NCBI GenBank assembly: GCA_037783415.1
Contig: JAZGTN010000069.1
Span: forward strand, 3,286,001-3,350,000
Direction of reading: 5' to 3'
From: Leptasterias polaris
Lineage: Eukaryota > Echinodermata > Asteroidea > Forcipulatida > Asteriidae
DNA: 64,000 nt
Part shown: piece by piece, positions 36,501 to 51,500 of the stretch
Numbering within the stretch: position 1 is the stretch's first letter
How the letters are laid out: every line of letters starts with the position of its first letter
The notes under the pieces: model-generated
The model's database searches: none
What the model was told of the DNA's origin: nothing
Seen by the model: only the letters and a program-made list of their open reading frames with translations
Translations under genes and position numbers: made by a program

Positions 36501-39500
36501 TGTCCATGAAACCTCAAGATCCAGTCCAGATCCCAACTACAACTAGACCAGACACAACCCTTGAAACAGGTGTCAGCTGACAGCAAATAAAGATATCAGG
36601 TCTGTAGTGTTTAAACTCTTGACATCGTCTTGTGCAACATTGGAATGGGAATTCCCTTTAGCTTATTTCCCCTGCTTAAGCTTGTCAAACTCAAAACCAG
36701 AATTTCCTCATGTTAAGCTAATCACAAGACTTTTTACTTTAAGAAGTGGTCAAAATCAATAAATCACTTTTAAACACTGTGCTATAAAAAATACTTTTGA
36801 ATAGTGCAAATAATTGAGGCAGATAAGGAGCGTGCGGCACACTCCCTTATTTTTCACCGACTGATTTTTTCCCCAAAATTAAATGTAGGGAGAAATTTGT
36901 TTATAGTTTTAACTAGTCTGTCTCAGAAGATAACCCCAAAAGGCTCAGAATGCACCAGAGAGTATCAACAATTTCACAAATTTTCCAGACCCTTTAAATT
37001 GATATCTGACTTATGATGATTAGACGACGATGATGGGCGTGTCGTGGCCGAGCGGATAAGAGCACCGGACTCAAGCTCTGGTGTTTCTGTTCAGCAGAGT
37101 GTGGGTTCGAGTCCCGGTCGTGACACTTGTGTCCTTATTAAGCAAGACACTTAACCATTATTGCTTCGTCCTTCGGATGGGACGTAAAGCCGTTGGTCCC
37201 GTGTGTTGTGTAATGCACGTAAAAGAACCCAGTGCACTTATCGAAAAGAGAAGGGGTTTGCCCCGGTGTTCCTGGATTGATTGGCTGCATATTGCGCCAC
37301 AGCACCTTGTAAACCATTACATGGTGCTATGTAAAGAAGTAGCTCTCAAAATTCAAAAAGTAGCTCCACATATATACCTTGCAGGAAAATACTGACTGTT
37401 GAAGCGCCTTGAGCGTCACTGAGTGACGGATATGAGCGCTATATAAGAAGCCACTATTATTATTATTATTATTATTATTATTATGATTAGGTGGTCATGT
37501 GATTGAGGGCTTGGGTCAAGCTACATCAATCATTAAGTATAAGACTTTGTTATTAATCTTGTCAATGATGGTTCTAGATGCCCATCACATGACCAGCATG
37601 GTAAGTCATAAGTTCCAAACACAATCAGACACAATACAGGAACCTAAGTATTTGTATGTTCCAAACACAATCAGACACAATACAGGAACCTAAGTATTTG
37701 TATGTTCCAAACACAATCAGACACAATACAGGAACCTAAGTATTTGTATGTTCCAAACACAATCAGACACAATACAGGAACCTAAGTATTTGTATGTTCC
37801 AAACACAATCAGACACAATACAGGAACCTAAGTATTTGTATGTTCCAAACACAATCAGACACAATACAGGAACCTAAGTATTTGTATGTTCCAAAGTTCA
37901 CTTCAAAAGTTAAGTCTCTACCTTCCTCTCCAAGAATGATGCAATCAGCTGGAAATTCTTTGGGTGAAGAATAAACTTTTCTCTAAAGATTTCTTTCTCT
38001 TCATCATCCCAGATGTTCAATCTTAGTCTGTTTTTATGCTGCTTCAATGGATCCTCAACAAGACCTGTAATGAAAACACAAATTTGACATAAAATGTGTA
38101 AATTTGATTTAATAACTGCATCAGGGAGATTGCAGTGCCCTTTTCTAATAACAGGAATCCAGCTTGTCATACATTATGTGGAATGAATGACCATTGGTTG
38201 AATTTCCACTTGAAATGTTTGTTCATTTAGAATCTGCAACAGTGTAAGGACAAACTCCAAATAAAACCTTTGTATTTTTTAGCAACTCCCTTCTACAACT
38301 CATATACTTTCCCACTATTTAGTTCCACACCCTGTCTTGATAGTAATGTTATCACTTTATACGGAATAGTGACTGATTTCCATACCATTTTTGTTGATGA
38401 ATTTGACCCTTCTCTGTTCAGCATCAAAGAGTAGTGGAGGAACGACAGCCAGACTGCGTATATGTCTATCATTAGCCTCTTGTTCATTCAAACCATCAAC
38501 AATCTCAGCCAGCTCAGCATCACTACGGGCAATATTACCCCAGCTACTCCTAGTACCAGCCCTGTAACAGTGAAACAGATGACTGGTTCTATCAATGGTG
38601 GAGAGTGGTACGTGGTTTGGTTTGCTCTTAATGTACATGTTACAACTAAAGGAGATCCAGACACAGCTTAAATCAAGTTTACTCAAGTTGGAAGTGGCCA
38701 ACTCAGAAGAGTTTCTTAAAGTTGGGGCAAAGATCAAAATGTGGAAAGAAACCATTGGTTGTTGTAACACGTTATTAAACTATTACTCATCCCCGCCAAA
38801 AGAGTAACAAAAAAAGGTGGGCCATATGAAAAACCCTGTAAACGTCTTTCCCCTGGAATCCATACCAATTAATTTGGTACATGTGCATGCCATAGAACAG
38901 AGAGTGTGCTGTACAATTGAGGCTCATAGAGGGTTTCCTATGCTCCACTAATGTACCATAAACTGAACCAAACACAAAGCCAAGCACTATCCTTTCTTTC
39001 TTTAACCCATCTACAGCAGGCAAAATATCGCTTTGCCAGTACAAAGTGGAATATAAATTCTATTTCAGGCCACTATGCAGCTTGGTGTAGTTGATTTAGC
39101 CAAGTTGGATGTGGCAAATTCTTTGTGAACTTATTTCACAGTTTTTGTCTAATGAGAACAAAGTGCATGAGGCAATGCAGTAGGTGTGACAAATCAATAC
39201 AGACTCACAGGATTATCTCTCACATACAATACCTGGAGAATCTCTCCTGCTGTTCTCGCTGTTTACGTATCTCTGGGAATTGCTTCTCAAAGTATTCCCG
39301 TACCTTGGCATCCTTGGCCCTGCAACAAAACATCAGGATATATGAACCTTGATAAAACATGAACATTTTAAAACTTGTACAAAGGCTGACCTAAAAATGG
39401 GACAGGCTTAAAAAGGCCTTGTGCTTGACCTAACACCTTGGTTGTACACAAGTAATATGCCCTGTTTAATTGGCACTGATGTATGTAGTGTGTACATCTG

Positions 39501-42500
39501 CATTAATACAGTGCTCCAAGGTAAGTTTTACTGTGTCAAATTGAAAAAGCTTTCACTTGGTTTTGAGTACAACTGTCAACTTACTGACATGCTGCAGCGC
39601 AATAAGGCTGTATGACAAGCTTTAAGCTTAGTGTGCATCTGTATATTGGACTATGATTAAATAAGGTAATGACAATGTTGCTGTCATGCAATTATCTCTG
39701 TCCATAGTACTATAAATTAGTGCACAAATATACAACAAAGGGATCAAAATTAAAACAGTGTTGTATACCATCAAAAGTCAAAAGGAGAAAGATGCAGATT
39801 ACTAAACATTGGTTTCATGGAAATATGGAAAGTATAGCATTATGCTGTACATTGAGATCACAGCCATGGTTCATCGCTGTTTGTGTGTACCAGATTACGT
39901 GAACCAGTTGCTAGGGTTGCAGTTTGGTGACCTGGGGGGATGAACCAATGACTATAATAGCAAATAATGACTTATGAATGGTAATGAGTTATGAATGGCA
40001 GAAAACCGATCAAACTTTCACACTCAGTTTTCTTGAAGACAATTTTGCACTTTAATTGCTTATGTGCTTTCTCTGGGAAAACATTTGTTAAATCCTTCTT
40101 CTGGGCACACAGTGGTATAATTTAATGGCAATTACAGTGTATAGGAGTATGCGGAAACTTGACTACAGTATACTGAATGTTGGGTCTTACTTTCGTTTGG
40201 GGTTATTTTCCAGCCGTTCCATCCTCTTCTCCCACACCCCAAACAACTGATCATATCTCTGGCAAAGGTATCTCTCCTGTAGGTCAGAAATATGTTTCAT
40301 ATTTCATTAATTAAGATTAATACATCAAGAGATTTATTCAATGGTGGTCAATGTGACTAATACAGACAAACCAACTTTGTCATCTCAATGCTACAAAGAA
40401 GAGCCTAACTACATAAAAATGTTAACAAGAAATTACTGCTTAAAAAATGTATTTTGTCAAAATTTAGCATGGAATCAGTTGTTTTTCTTCCTTGCCTTTA
40501 TATGACTAGCTAAATTCACATACAGCATATCCTGTATAATGAAAGTGGCGCAAAAGTACAAGCGCCTTTGCACTTATCAAAGTGCAAACTTTTTTTCTTT
40601 TTTTTTCACCACATAAAAAAAGTATACCCACTGAATTTGATGAAGTCTAATAAATTGGGTCAGACAACTGACATCAATTACATGCACTTAGGTTTGTTGC
40701 TGCTGTTTTTATTTCTAATTCAGGCAGACAGCTGTGAGTTCAATCCAATATTTAGAATGATATTGTGTTTCTGACACAGGAAGCTCTACATTGCACATTG
40801 GTAATCAGCACAAACACACCACCCATAAATACCCACTGGAATTCAGAAGTCTGACCTCCAAGCCAAGGCCAATGAAGAAGGAATTACTTATAACAACCCA
40901 GAACAGGAGTAACAGGTGTGCTGATGATTCTGTCTGGGGGTCACTGTACTTTCACCTCGCAGTGATATCTCTTTACAATCCCCCTTTTTTGGAAGGGGGA
41001 ATGGGGGAATGGGGGAATGGGGGAATGAGAAGGGGAAGGGGGTCTAGTATTTCTTTCTACCCTTGTTTATGATTCATTGATGATTCTTGTCTCCAGCCCC
41101 CTGCAGAGTTTGCGTGCAGGCCCATTGCATGACAACACTCAGTTTACTGTAAAAAGAAATCCATGTTGATTGCAGCTGACTTGCAGTGCATGTATTTGAG
41201 CTTTTTTTAGTCAGCCTGACAGGTTTTCTGTTGATGAAGCTCTTATTAAGGACTGGGAACCAGGCAGAATGACAGATAACCAGTTGTTTTGGCACATCCA
41301 AAGCTGTGTGATATGATGCTATGGACTGACATTATACCAGTTAACCCTTTAGCACACATACCGCCCGCAGGCGCCCTGCCAATTACTCCGCATACCGCCC
41401 ACAACCACCCTCGAAGTTTGACAAGTTGTATTTGAGTTTCACACATGCAATTAAAATGCAGCAAACGGCCGTAGATAGAGCGCGATTTCAAAATGACAAT
41501 AGTCTAAAAATTGCACATGGTCCCCATAAGAAAAAATGACTCTATCCACCTCCAAAGGTTCAAAGGTCAGAAGTCCTATCACCAACGCATGTGAAGCACA
41601 ATAAGCAGCTGTGGACGAACCGTATTGTACATACCACGTATCACACGCGCAATGTACACAGTAATGGCGACCTTTCGCTTGTTTCACGATAAGTTTATTG
41701 GTGTTTTTACACACGGAATACCATGATTTGCAAGGATTTTACAAAGAGTTTTAGGTAAAGAAGTTATCTGTTGGTAATAGAGGTATTAATTTTTATTTCC
41801 AAAGGTATGTTGTGTGCATTTTCAATCACTTTTGTATCTTTTTCATGCTTTGAGACGACAGTACAGTTGAGAAAACTTGTGTGCAGAACTTCCCACGTAG
41901 CAAACGTTTACTTCATATACAAACAGTGTTTTCTAATTTTTGTTGATCTGTCTTTTGTTTCCAACCTCAAAGCTTCCATTTGGGAAAGCAAACAAAACAA
42001 CTGTGAAAATCATTCAAAAGATAATTTCATCCTCTACAAAATAAACTCACACTTGTAACACAACAAAATAATCACAACGAAAGTTATCTTTCCATGGCGT
42101 GCTGAGGAGTAATGACGCATATGTTTAATAATGCGTGAGTGCTAAAGGGTTAAAATAAATCAGAGCAAAGTGAATGGGGACACCATGCCAACATGCCAGC
42201 TGTTTTAACATACACCCTAAAGGTTGTTAAAATATGACAAGGTTACCAGTTACAATAAATCGTGGTGCCTTAACCAATTAATGATTTGGGCAAACCAAAT
42301 CCATCTCAACCATCTACGAACAATTTTTCTTTCATGTTGATTAGCTAAAGCAACTTGGCATTAGTCTGAGCATAACTCCACTTCTAATAGTGTTGGATCT
42401 ACTACTAGGATTTTCAACATTCAGCAGATCTTAGGTTATAGTTTAAGCAGTTTTCTTCAGTTTGAAAGAATGTGTCTTTGTAACATACCCGTAATTTGCG

Positions 42501-45500
42501 TGCACTGTTCCTCCGCTTGAAGTAGAGGATGAGCTTACGCCGCATTTCCAGATTTCTAAAGACAGAAAGGAAAAGGAAGGTTGAGGTTAAGAACAAGACA
42601 AACAAGACAAAATAGAAGACTATGAAGAAGGAAAATTGTAGGGAAAAATACAGTGATGAAAATACTATGAAGTAATAAATGAAAAAAAAGGTACTTACAT
42701 AAAAATGTTTGTTTCATACATGTACTTTAAGTTTGGTTTTTATGGAACAAATCAACATTATTCAAATTGTTGAATCTTCCCAAAAATTGTACCTTTTTCC
42801 ACATTCTACTTTGTGCTAAAAAAATCTTTTAAAAGGCAATATCCATAAAGCCACTCCGACAAAATATTTTCTTAACACACATCTTTACATCATACATGTA
42901 CATAAAACTATGTACAAGTATTTAATTATTTTTTAATTTTTTATTTTATTAAACATCCAACAGCGCAAGTTTTAGATGTGGTAGGAAAACCCTTATGGGG
43001 GGAAAGCCATGCAATCAGGTTGCAACCCATGCAATCCACATGCAAGGCTCCGATCTGTACACAGTGTACAGTTTGTTATACTCTGACCAGTTTGACTTAA
43101 TTCAAATGAGAGATCTCGCCACTAAGTGGTCCCTAGGGTCATATGATGAGGTCAAAGAGGGTTCTAGGATGACCAATAACATTCACACTCATGGGAAATC
43201 ACTCATTTACAGCTACTTTCCCCTATGAGGAAGCACTGCATATTGTATAACAGCCACACCCACAAAATCACTTGATTGACAAGAAGAGTTGATTCAAGAC
43301 ACTGGGTATGAGTTTAAGATCTTCCTTCATCACAGGAAACTGATCATCAAGGCTCTAGGCATAAACACCTTGGGTTATTCTACCCTTGGGACATGTTGAG
43401 TGAATCACAATAAAGAACATTGCAGTGTCAGCGCTGATGCATAATACTACATGCACATCAAAATAGCACAGACCAATTACAAGCAATGTTTATGCAATTT
43501 TGGCCAGTAACCAGTGTCACTGGTAGAGCTATTAAGTACTTCTTGTGCTGAGGAACTTTGAATTTAAACATCTCAGCGAACTTTACATGTGTACATTTAC
43601 ATGCATACATGTATATAATAAGCCATTTGCAATTTGTATGGCAGGCACAAACCCTTTCAAGGTCAGTTTGTTTTATTAATGTCTTAAAAAAGAGTGTTAT
43701 CAAAAATTTATAACCAATGGTATTCAAGCACTTTTAAGTTTGTATCAGTAATTTGAGGTTACATAAATGAACCAGTGTACTCTCTGCAGTAAGTCTATAC
43801 ATTTTGTAGATCGTACAAGTCTTGTGCATAATCAACTTGTTTTTTAACCTTGGGTTCCCAATTACATTGCTTTAACATGTGAAGGAAACAAAAGCATGCA
43901 CTTCATTAACGAGCCCCGACATTGGATAATGCCAAACACTGCACCCCCCTAATGCATGTATAAAATACACCTAGACAAAACCTTGTACTGAAACCAGACC
44001 TATTGCACATCAGGTGATGGTGATAAGCAATCAGGGTCATTGACCTCTTCCCATTGGTACATGTCAAAGTCACGCATTCACAATCTCTATTTATTTGGAC
44101 TTTCTTTAGTGATATGAAATAACTGATATTCAAGAGTAATGAGTGTATGATGACAGACTACATGTAGATAGTGACAGCACTGTACATTTCACCAGCTTGT
44201 GAACATGGTGAAAGATTCATTTCGTTGCTCATTACAACATGCTGTGAGAGAAAAACAATTCTGAATCTTTACATTTCTCTGTTCAAAGACAGCATTTGCC
44301 AATGGTACGCATGTAATCTGTGCATCAAAGTACACTGTACTTACAGTACATACAATGGGTTTCTCTTCTAGATTAAAGACAAGGTACAACATTGGTAATT
44401 GTCAAAGACCAGTATCCACACTTGATGTGACCCAACATATACATGAAATAACAAACCTGTGAAAGTTTAAGCTAAATCGATCTTCGGAGTCATGAGAAAA
44501 CAGTGAAAAAATCGATTATATGTTTTCAAACATCAAATTTTATCACCAGTGACAAAGACTTATTGTTTTACTCATTTCCTAAAAAATATAGCACTTAAAG
44601 CAAGACTATTTCAAGGGAAGTTTTTTGCCATGACCATCTTTAAACCATGTAAGTTATGTGCAAATCTGTGAACATTTATATATTCAATCTTACCATTGTT
44701 GTACACGGCCTTTAAAAAACAAAACTTTTGAAATGATTTCAATTTGTTTTCACAAATAGTGCTGATTGCAGGGAGATGCAACCTTTTTGAGTTAATTGCT
44801 TTCATTAAGAATTTAAGAGTAACATACATGTAATTATGCACAGTAAGTGGGATTTATATAAGAATTATGACTGAAGGAAAAAAGTCTTGATCTCCTCAAT
44901 GGTGAAGATTCTTGTAGAGCATGATAAAGGAAGAAAACAAGACTCTCAAGGGATTATGTATGCAGAAAGGAAATTGCTATCAGACATCAAGCCGACCTTT
45001 TTGACAAGTTCATGGGCTGTGCTAATGCACAACACGTGGCGTGCCTTACAAACTCAAGTTGTAAACCGAGGCTCAGGGGGCATGTATTGTTTGGTTTTAT
45101 TTTGGCTTTGCTATATAATGATCATGCGTCATTGTTAATTGGTGACAACAAAAATTAATGTTTTCTTAAGGATTCTCAATTGTTCATGTTTTGATACTTT
45201 AAAATTCTGTTCCTCAAAAAAAACACCTCCATGAACAATGAGACTTGCCAAAAATTAAAAATATAAATGCAACAATATTTGTGACTTACGTTTTCAAGTT
45301 TTCTTGATACTGGAGGCTGTCTGAGGGTTGGTTGTATATGGGCTGGAAAAAATATATATAAAAGGCAAGAGATGTTTTAAAGTTAATAATATGCAAAACA
45401 TTTACATGCTAATGGATCATTATTAACACATCCTATTTGGGTACATATTTGACAAGTATTAAAGAAACTTTACAAATGGCGTTGAGTACACTATATGGAA

Positions 45501-48500
45501 ACAGACTGGCAGGATCTTGTAGGTGCAGCCAAACAATTACAGACAAGTGTTGTGCAACAAGGAGAGACATTCAATAATAGGGTTGTTTTTTTTGTAAAAG
45601 GATCCCAATCTTGCCTCTTTAAATGCCTTCACATTTTCTAAACAACATAAGGTTCAAAGGGCAACAGACTCAACTGAAATAACCCCCATGCAGAGTTTAC
45701 TTTTGCCAAACAAAGCATGTATCCTTAGGGGAAACAGTGTGAAGTAAACCCCCTGCCTTGGGACTACTCCAAAATACCGGTTTACTTTGGTTAGCATCTA
45801 TACCCATAAATCCTCCTGAAGGATATGCCACAATTCACCAACTAGAACAAGACCCCTTGACGTCTTCCTTTTAACCTTTTGGTTCTCAGTTGAGTATATC
45901 ACGACTCTTAGTCTTTGACAAGATAAAGGAGACCATTGATTGTAAACAGAAACAGTTTGCCGTACAATTTAATGGGTAAGTTAATCGAAGCCCTGTAGGC
46001 AAGTACATGACATTTAACGGGTGCTTTGCTGTTGCACAGTAAGTACTTGTAGTAGATGTTGGCTAAAGCTGTACGTAACATACAATCACAGTACATGTAT
46101 TGGTACCACTATGCAGGTTGGATAGCATTGTATGTTAAAGACATCCTACAGGATTGGTCATTTTCAAGACAACTAAATTTGATTAGTTTCAATCTGAAGA
46201 GGTCACTCAATATAAGCGGAAAATTTCCATCTGAAACACTCTTCAAGAAAAAACAGCTATTAAAGACCCTCCAAAACAGTTGCTTATTTCAATTGCCACA
46301 ATTGAAATAAGCATGCATACGAACATGCACAAAATCCAAGAAAAAAACAAGAAAAAACTGCTGTTGTTTTTCACAAAAATATTTCGAAATAATTTGATGC
46401 AATTTTCACACGTTGGTTGGATGGTGAGCTTATTGAAAACTAGAAATTGGAAAGGAATTTACTCTTCATAAAAATCAATCATGTATTACATTGTATCCTT
46501 GTAAGATGGTAAATTTATTGAGATCATCAGGATTTTTATTCTTGTTTTTTCATAAACACCTGAACACCCCTGGCATTCGCAAAAGTCACAAACCCATCAG
46601 GTTTATTCAAAGTGTGAACAATTAGCAAGACCAATGTTTCACACACACACTGTATGTTCGTCTGTTTCCTGAAATATGGCATTAAAATGACTTTTCCAAG
46701 TCATTTACAAGTACATGTAAAAATCAGGTACATTATGATCCCTAGAGCATTGTTAACATGTACACCCTGATATTAGCCGTCAGCTGATTTTGAAGAGCTA
46801 TGTTAAGTTTGTATCTATCTTGGTTGAGCAAATACAAATTGACTAGAGCAGGATTAATGTGCCAATGCTCTACCAACTCAGCTATCTAGCCCTATGTTGG
46901 CAGTCTCCCCATTTGTTAATATGATCTGTGTTCAGTGAGTGCCAGTCAGAAGTCATTCAACCTGTAACTGCTGTACAGCCAGGGATCACACCCAAGTTTA
47001 CAATACAACCTGGGAAGCGGCAGCAGAGAGATCACCTTGAGGGAAATGCAACTTCTTCTTTTTTAATATCAAGTAATACACAACAAGGGAAACTGACTAG
47101 ATAAATTTAAAATGTTTTAAAATTCCAAGTCTGTTTCTCTTGTGGTTTATTACTTTGTATCTTTCTTGACTAAGTTATTTCATGAGACCTGTTTCCACCT
47201 GTACTCAGGATCCCACATCCATAGACAGCTTGGAGGTTCTACAAGTAAATCTAGGAGTTCTAACCCTCAATGCACGTGAGGAAATCCCTGGGATCCGTCC
47301 ATCACTTCAGACTTAAAGTGTTCAATGACCTCATGGTCATTGACATCCTCAGCATTTGACTTAGGGATATAAGTAGTGGTCATGACCTCCAGATGCCTTG
47401 ACTGTAACACCCTTGGGCAGGTTTCTGTCTTTGGATGTTAAGGGATTTATTGCATCTTAAAGTCATGTGAAAACAACCCTTGGAATGCTGTGCTTTTTTT
47501 CATTATTTTTACCTCAAAACCTATGAGGTAAATTCCAAAAAGAGAATGCCCTGTGATATCTGGTTTTCATGAAATTTTATATTTTTCTAATAATCATCAT
47601 CATCACTGGTACTCTGCATTTATTTTTTGATATAAAATACTGCCCTTTAAGACAAACAGTCAACCCTATAGTAAAACCACAGCAAATGACAAAATATATC
47701 TGATGCAGTTATTTTGTTACAAAACTTACAATGATTGCTCCATTTTCACTCCAATGACAGTAACTGCATGCATCCATTTTCATAGGGCTGATTCAGCACA
47801 CAACAAAACTATGCTTACAAGAATAAGGTTACCAGCCAAAATACCATTCAACAAGTACATCTGTGACTGGTATCATGCTAATTTTTCTCAGCAGAAAACT
47901 GATATGCTATACTTTATGCTTAAAGGCAAAGTTGAAAGTATACCTTTGGTTTTGGAACAGTTTGATTGCTTTAGTCCTATGTAAATGTAGATATGTACAA
48001 TCAAACTAAACTGTGAAAATTTAATATCAAAAGGTGGTAGCTTTTTGGAGTCCTTGCAGGAAGAATACTCCATAATTGAAATACACATAATACACAATCT
48101 GAGAAACATTTCATGCACGAAACCTTTCTCAGATTGAAATTGTTTTGAATCCCTCTCTCTAAAACCACACTTCTTTGAAGGGAATCGTTTCTCAAAATGT
48201 TATACATTATCAACAGCTGCAGTGCTTTTTACCAAGTAAGTTTTTATGGTCATTAATTTTTGGAGTAATTACCAAAGGAATACCCTCCCTTTAAACAGCT
48301 CTATGAAACTGTGCCCTGGTCACACTGTGCTTACTCCCAATAGACTGTGCAAGTCTCGCGCGCATTCGAACTTCCGGGACCATAGTGGTCCCAACCATAT
48401 GGAGTTTTACGTGGGCGAGATTTTGTTTCGTCAATTATTTTAGTTTAACGTAGGTTATGACCTAGAAAAGTATACATGTTGTTGGGAATGTAATACTAAG

Positions 48501-51500
48501 TGATAACAACATATGAAAGTAAAACCAATTCAACAATATAACGAAGAAAACCCAAGAATTAAACTTGACCTCAGCTTCCGGTTATTGCAAAAAATTAATA
48601 ATTTTGTGCTCGCCTCCGATCATAAAACTTACGTAAACGCTTGTTTTGGATGCGCAACTATAATCGCCAGATGCTGTAATTGCAAAGCAAACCCTTTTCA
48701 TTGCAGTCTATGGTTGTTGAGGCGTCAGCATCCTCTTTAAACTGCGATACGGGTCCATTTAAGACCCGTTTGACATTCACGAATCCGCGTAAGGGGTTTC
48801 TAAAAAGTTAACATCAAATAGGCATCCTTGTCCCAGAGTTTTAATTTTTTTTCAATAATAATATACACACTATTGTGATTTTTTTTTTTCAAAAGCTAAA
48901 CCTTTTCATAAAATTGTAATGATTAATTTTTGTTGTTCAGATTTTGTCATGAGATATAATTTAAAACAAAGATTTAATTTCAGAAATAAAAATGTTCTTC
49001 GTTTGACTTGTTTTCTCGTTCGGATACGCGCGAGACTTGCACAGTCTATATGGAAGAGATCCCAAAGGGCATTAAACAAGATGTTTGCTGCTTCTTCACC
49101 AGCTGCAGTAAAATTCATACTTCCTTTTGTAGGATCTTCATGATTGCAAATGAGTCCATTTCATAATCATAGCACGCAATCCCATTATCTATAAGACGTA
49201 ATTTCATACTTAATGCTCTTCCTTTCTCATGAGCATTACCCACTGCATTATTGACTACTTTCCTCTACACTGTATTAAAATGCTTGATACTGTGCAGTCC
49301 TAAACCCAGCAGTCATTCTGTGTACATTAGGACATAACCACTATTCAATCATGTCACTCACTATGGCTGCTAGTGGTGCTGTAATCGGTCCCATGGGGGG
49401 TCAGCAAGAAAACTGAAATATGACTGGGGAGCCATTGCCCTTGATTCATCATAAAGGTTAATATCATCAAGTATCCTAATTGAATTACATGTAGATATGG
49501 ATTGAATACAGTAAAAGGAGTGTGCGTGTGTGTGTGTGTGTTTGAAGCGTTAGACTGAGTGACTGCCATAAGCTGTCTTTGACCATCAGTGGAGATGGTT
49601 AGAGTTCTGCTATGGCATTCCAGTATGGGGAAAATTTGTTCCACTTGCATACTTACAGTAGCTGAGAGGTAGGGCGATGGTATTATGTGGTTTATTTAAA
49701 TGGGTCAATATGATTAATAGACTGGAAGGATTCACATGGATTTGTAGGAGTGACCTATTTCAGAGTAATGCAGAAAATGTGGGATGGTTTTAATGGCAGT
49801 GTAGAGCTTTGATAAAATATCTGTTTGGAACCAATGTAATTAATACATACATGTAGAGAACCCATAAAACGTTAAATCCCCAAATGACAGTGCAATGGTT
49901 TGTTTATGAAACTTCAAACTGGATAACCTGTTAGGGTTAATCTCACAGTTTGGATCCTATCATTAGCAGCGGGTGGCGCATCAATTTAATACATGTCATA
50001 ATTGCATTGGGAATAAATCTATATCTTATTATTTCAACTCACACATGACCTAAACTGAGCTTGTATATCATTATCAACATACTCTCATACTCAAAAGTTC
50101 AATGAGCCAATGTTTATACTTCAAACATTCCATCCGCAGGCTACAAAAACAATATTTCCATTCCAATTTATTTCCCAAGAGGTGTTTTTTTTGTAATTAC
50201 AAGGCTACGCAGTAATGAGACTAACCCTGGGATCATAGACATATTGTCACGATATAGTCTAATGAAGCAACACTATCTACTCATACACTAATCTTAAATA
50301 ATCCAAACAGGATGAGCTCATTTCCTCACATGTCCCCTCAAAAATATATATATATAACAGGGTCTTCTAACTGTCTTAATAGATCTGGCTTTCCTTTTGA
50401 CACATCTCTCTATTGCGTATTACGGGAAAATGCACTACAACTGCAATGATTATTTAAGATTAGTGTAGAGTAGATAGTGTTGCTTTATGGGACTGTATTG
50501 TGACAATGTGTCTATCATCTCGGGGCCAGTTTTATCACTGACTTACCTTGTAGTTTTGAAACACCTCTTGGAAAAAAATGTTGAGACAAAAATATTTTTA
50601 TGAATTAACCTAAACTGTGCAAAACTTTTATTCTGCAACAGTTAAACTTCAATCCATAAGTCAGGAAAACGTTTGTTTTAAATTGGGTTTCAACTTTTGT
50701 AGTCGATGTGTTTTCACAATGTACTGAATTAATATTGATTGTAAGAAACAGTTTTCTTCTTACTTTGAGTAATTTGAATTTCAAATACCTCGCTTGTCCT
50801 CCAGAGATATATAATAAAAAAAATTAAATAACTATTCACATCATTTTAAATAAATTTAAAAACAAGTTATCAACAAGAAATGCTCCTTATAAAAATAATG
50901 ACTGAAATGTGCACGCGATGATCCCATCTAACTTGATCATGGCTGATGATTACTCATTCACATGAATGATTGATAGCTACTTACCAAATCATTACCAGGG
51001 CCAAGATTTGCCAACATGTTGTGTGCAGCTTCAGCTTTTTTCTAAAAGATGAACAGGAAGAAACAATCTGATATATGTGATGTATCATCAAGAAAGGTCT
51101 GTGAAGGGGTGAGGAGGTTAGCCAGATGGGACTGGATGTCTTTTGGAGGCTCTGTTTTGACACGCTGGTTTTCAACAGCATGCAAAGTTGGAAAACTCTA
51201 TTTTCCAGATCTAGTTAACACCTTGCTTATTGGATAGATGGAAACAAGGGACCTTTATGGGGTTTGGGGAGCTGTCGAGGGCTACACTATGAGGATTCAA
51301 TCACAGATTTGTAAAAGGGATTTTAAGAAATAGGGTGCAAGGAACATATTCTAAGATTATAGATACTATGGATATGTACATATCTAAAGTGACGAACCTC
51401 AAGGTTAAAGTTCCTTGCCATTCTTAGTCAATCTTTTAAATAAATTATTGTATTGTTTGGTTTTGTTATCCCATAAGGTTGCTATTTTAAAGATTTAGTT

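Noticed and set aside
37041..37126. Functional tRNA-Leu(CAA) gene
   Set aside because: The tRNA-like sequence is followed by a SINE body and an ATT tail, so it is a SINE head.
33486..37896. CRISPR-like regular repeats (61, 24 and 46 bp)
   Set aside because: The units are head-to-tail tandem repeats without spacers, in introns of an animal gene.
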